Origin: Seison nebaliae
Taxonomy: Eukaryota > Rotifera > Pararotatoria > Seisonacea > Seisonidae
Direction: 5' to 3'
NCBI GenBank assembly: GCA_023231475.1
Contig: JALJEE010002462.1
Coordinates: 1-34,825 of the forward strand
DNA length: 34,825 nucleotides
Below the pieces are notes generated by a model that searched no databases, was not told the origin of the DNA, and worked only from the letters and a program-made list of their open reading frames with translations. Of the stretch, positions 33,729 through 34,825 are shown one piece after another. Both the position numbers and the translations under genes were made by a program. Each line of letters starts with the position of its first letter. Position 1 is the stretch's first letter.

Positions 33729-34345
33729 TTTCTGTTTTCTGAAATCAGAAATTGTCTATTTGTTAGTTGGAAAATTTTGAAGCAGTTCGATCATTTTAAC
33801 ATTATTTAACAATAAGAAAGTTTCATGTCAACAAAGATACTTATAGCGAGCATGAAATATTTCTCTTTTTCATTTTGTAGATTTTTTCGTTCAATCATTT
33901 TTAGGATAGATATCTAAAACGAATCAAGGATTAATAGAGAATATTTAAAAAATTCATTGTAGAACGATCATGTCTATTTCATGCTTCTAATTTTTCATTA
34001 TTATCATTTGATGTTTTAGAGAAGAACAAATTATTGGACAGTATGACGGAAAATAATAATAAAGTGAGATAAATTAGCTATAGAAATGACTAACATTAAT
34101 CTTTATAATCTTCCACTATATGTTTAAGAATATAGCGCTAAAAGCAAAGTAGTATAGCGATCGAAACTCCGGTATATTGTCATATAAATAACGAACAAAA
34201 TCGACAGGTCCTATCATGCAATCATAAATGAATTTGCGCAATAATTCACGTATAGGAAAGGTAATAAAGAAAAGTGCAGAAGTCCATCTCACTTGGGAGC
34301 AAAAAATTGAGAATCTGCTTAAATTCTAAAACCATTCATTTTATA
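33729..34345. other. Gene-free flank right of the GPCR
   Basis: AT-rich sequence upstream of the GPCR start, presumably holding its promoter. No open frame or repeat was recognised. Confidence 0.5.
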
Positions 34346-34346
34346 A

Positions 34347-34490
34347 TCTTCGATTACTTCTGTAGGAAACCAGTTGGTCATTTGTACATGAACAGTGGGA
34401 TAATCAGAATGGACTTTGGTATCTAATATCTTTGATTTTTTTTGCATGAAAGCAGTTGGTCATTTGTACATAAAGAGTAGAAAGCTCAAA
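34347..34490. repeat. Two-copy direct repeat, 82-bp period
   Basis: CAGTTGGTCATTTGTACAT occurs at 34371-34389 and again at 34453-34471. Similarity extends about 20-25 nt to either side (ATCTT-GATT-TT upstream, AGAATGGAC / AAAATAGAC downstream). The two copies are thus diverged neighbours with an 82-nt offset. Confidence 0.8.
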
Positions 34491-34636
34491 ATAGACAAAT
34501 CATATTTATTATAATAATAAGAGAATGAGTATAAAAAATGTGCATATACTTAATTATTTTTCACTTTGATGATTATACTGTCAATTATACCATGAAGAAG
34601 AAAATAGAAGCATTCGAATATGAATCTTCGAATCCC

Positions 34637-34825
34637 GGTGTTTTCGCCACCCTTTTTTTTCCACTCTCATTCGGACAGTTCGCCACCCTAATAATGGACA
34701 GTTCGCCACCCTACTTATGTATTTTTGGTGTTTTCGCCACCTTTTTGTATAAATCTGAGCTTCATTTTCTTAAAATGGACAGTTCGCCACCCTGCTTGTA
34801 TATTTTTGGCGTTTTCGCCACCCTT
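34637..34825. repeat. Right-end minisatellite with GGTGTTTTCGCCACC and GGACAGTTCGCCACC cores
   Basis: Six cores: GGTGTTTTCGCCACC at 34637 and 34727, GGCGTTTTCGCCACC at 34808, and GGACAGTTCGCCACC at 34673, 34696 and about 34778. The two core types alternate as a composite unit in the last 130 bp. The core at 34808 is a perfect hairpin (GGCG TTTT CGCC). The array runs to the last base of the window, so its full length is unknown. Confidence 0.9.

Noticed and set aside
34150-34175. GATCGAAACTC resembling a tRNA/Pol III B box
   Set aside because: No matching A box at suitable distance and no acceptor or T stems.

Overview
The window looks like nuclear DNA from a compact, very AT-rich animal genome. 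Coding sequence is split by introns of only 41-85 nt. Asn/Gln homopolymers are common in the transcription factor, and the conserved proteins are metazoan and look arthropod-like. These include a SCAMP with an NPF start, EMC1 with a REEG/LPY C-terminal block, and a kainate receptor with an SDLTIT block. A mite or another miniaturised ecdysozoan is my best guess. That is inference; the sequence alone does not name the species.

Layout from left to right. A palindromic minisatellite lies at 195-465. SCAMP (+, 5 exons) occupies 1516-2744, tail-to-tail with an intronless, exceptionally long FOXO (-, 3640-7908). A gene-poor stretch of about 7.5 kb (7909-15418) follows. EMC1 (-, 4 exons) lies at 15419-19447. 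A small transposon graveyard (about 20.2-22.3 kb) holds an unrecognised 156-aa ORF, a MULE transposase fragment, a second minisatellite and a hAT transposase fragment. A kainate-type ionotropic glutamate receptor (-, 22530-27136) follows, with 11 common exons and two candidate alternative last exons. About 5.6 kb of gene-poor sequence comes next, including a 141-bp foldback (MITE-like) element near 32.0 kb. A divergent rhodopsin-family GPCR (-, 32733-33728) and an 82-bp tandem duplication follow. The window closes with a third minisatellite (34637-34825) whose core is an inverted relative of the left-end repeat.

The genes do not form an operon or a single pathway: vesicle trafficking (SCAMP), insulin-responsive transcription (FOXO), ER membrane-protein insertion (EMC1), glutamate signalling (kainate receptor) and an orphan GPCR. 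The signals most worth following are three. (1) The 5' splice sites: 16 of 18 homology-anchored introns begin GTT rather than GTA/GTG, and +5 G is nearly absent. (2) Two tandem terminal exons of the kainate receptor look like duplicates of each other and would swap the whole cytoplasmic tail. (3) Related short palindromic minisatellites cap both ends of the window in opposite orientation.
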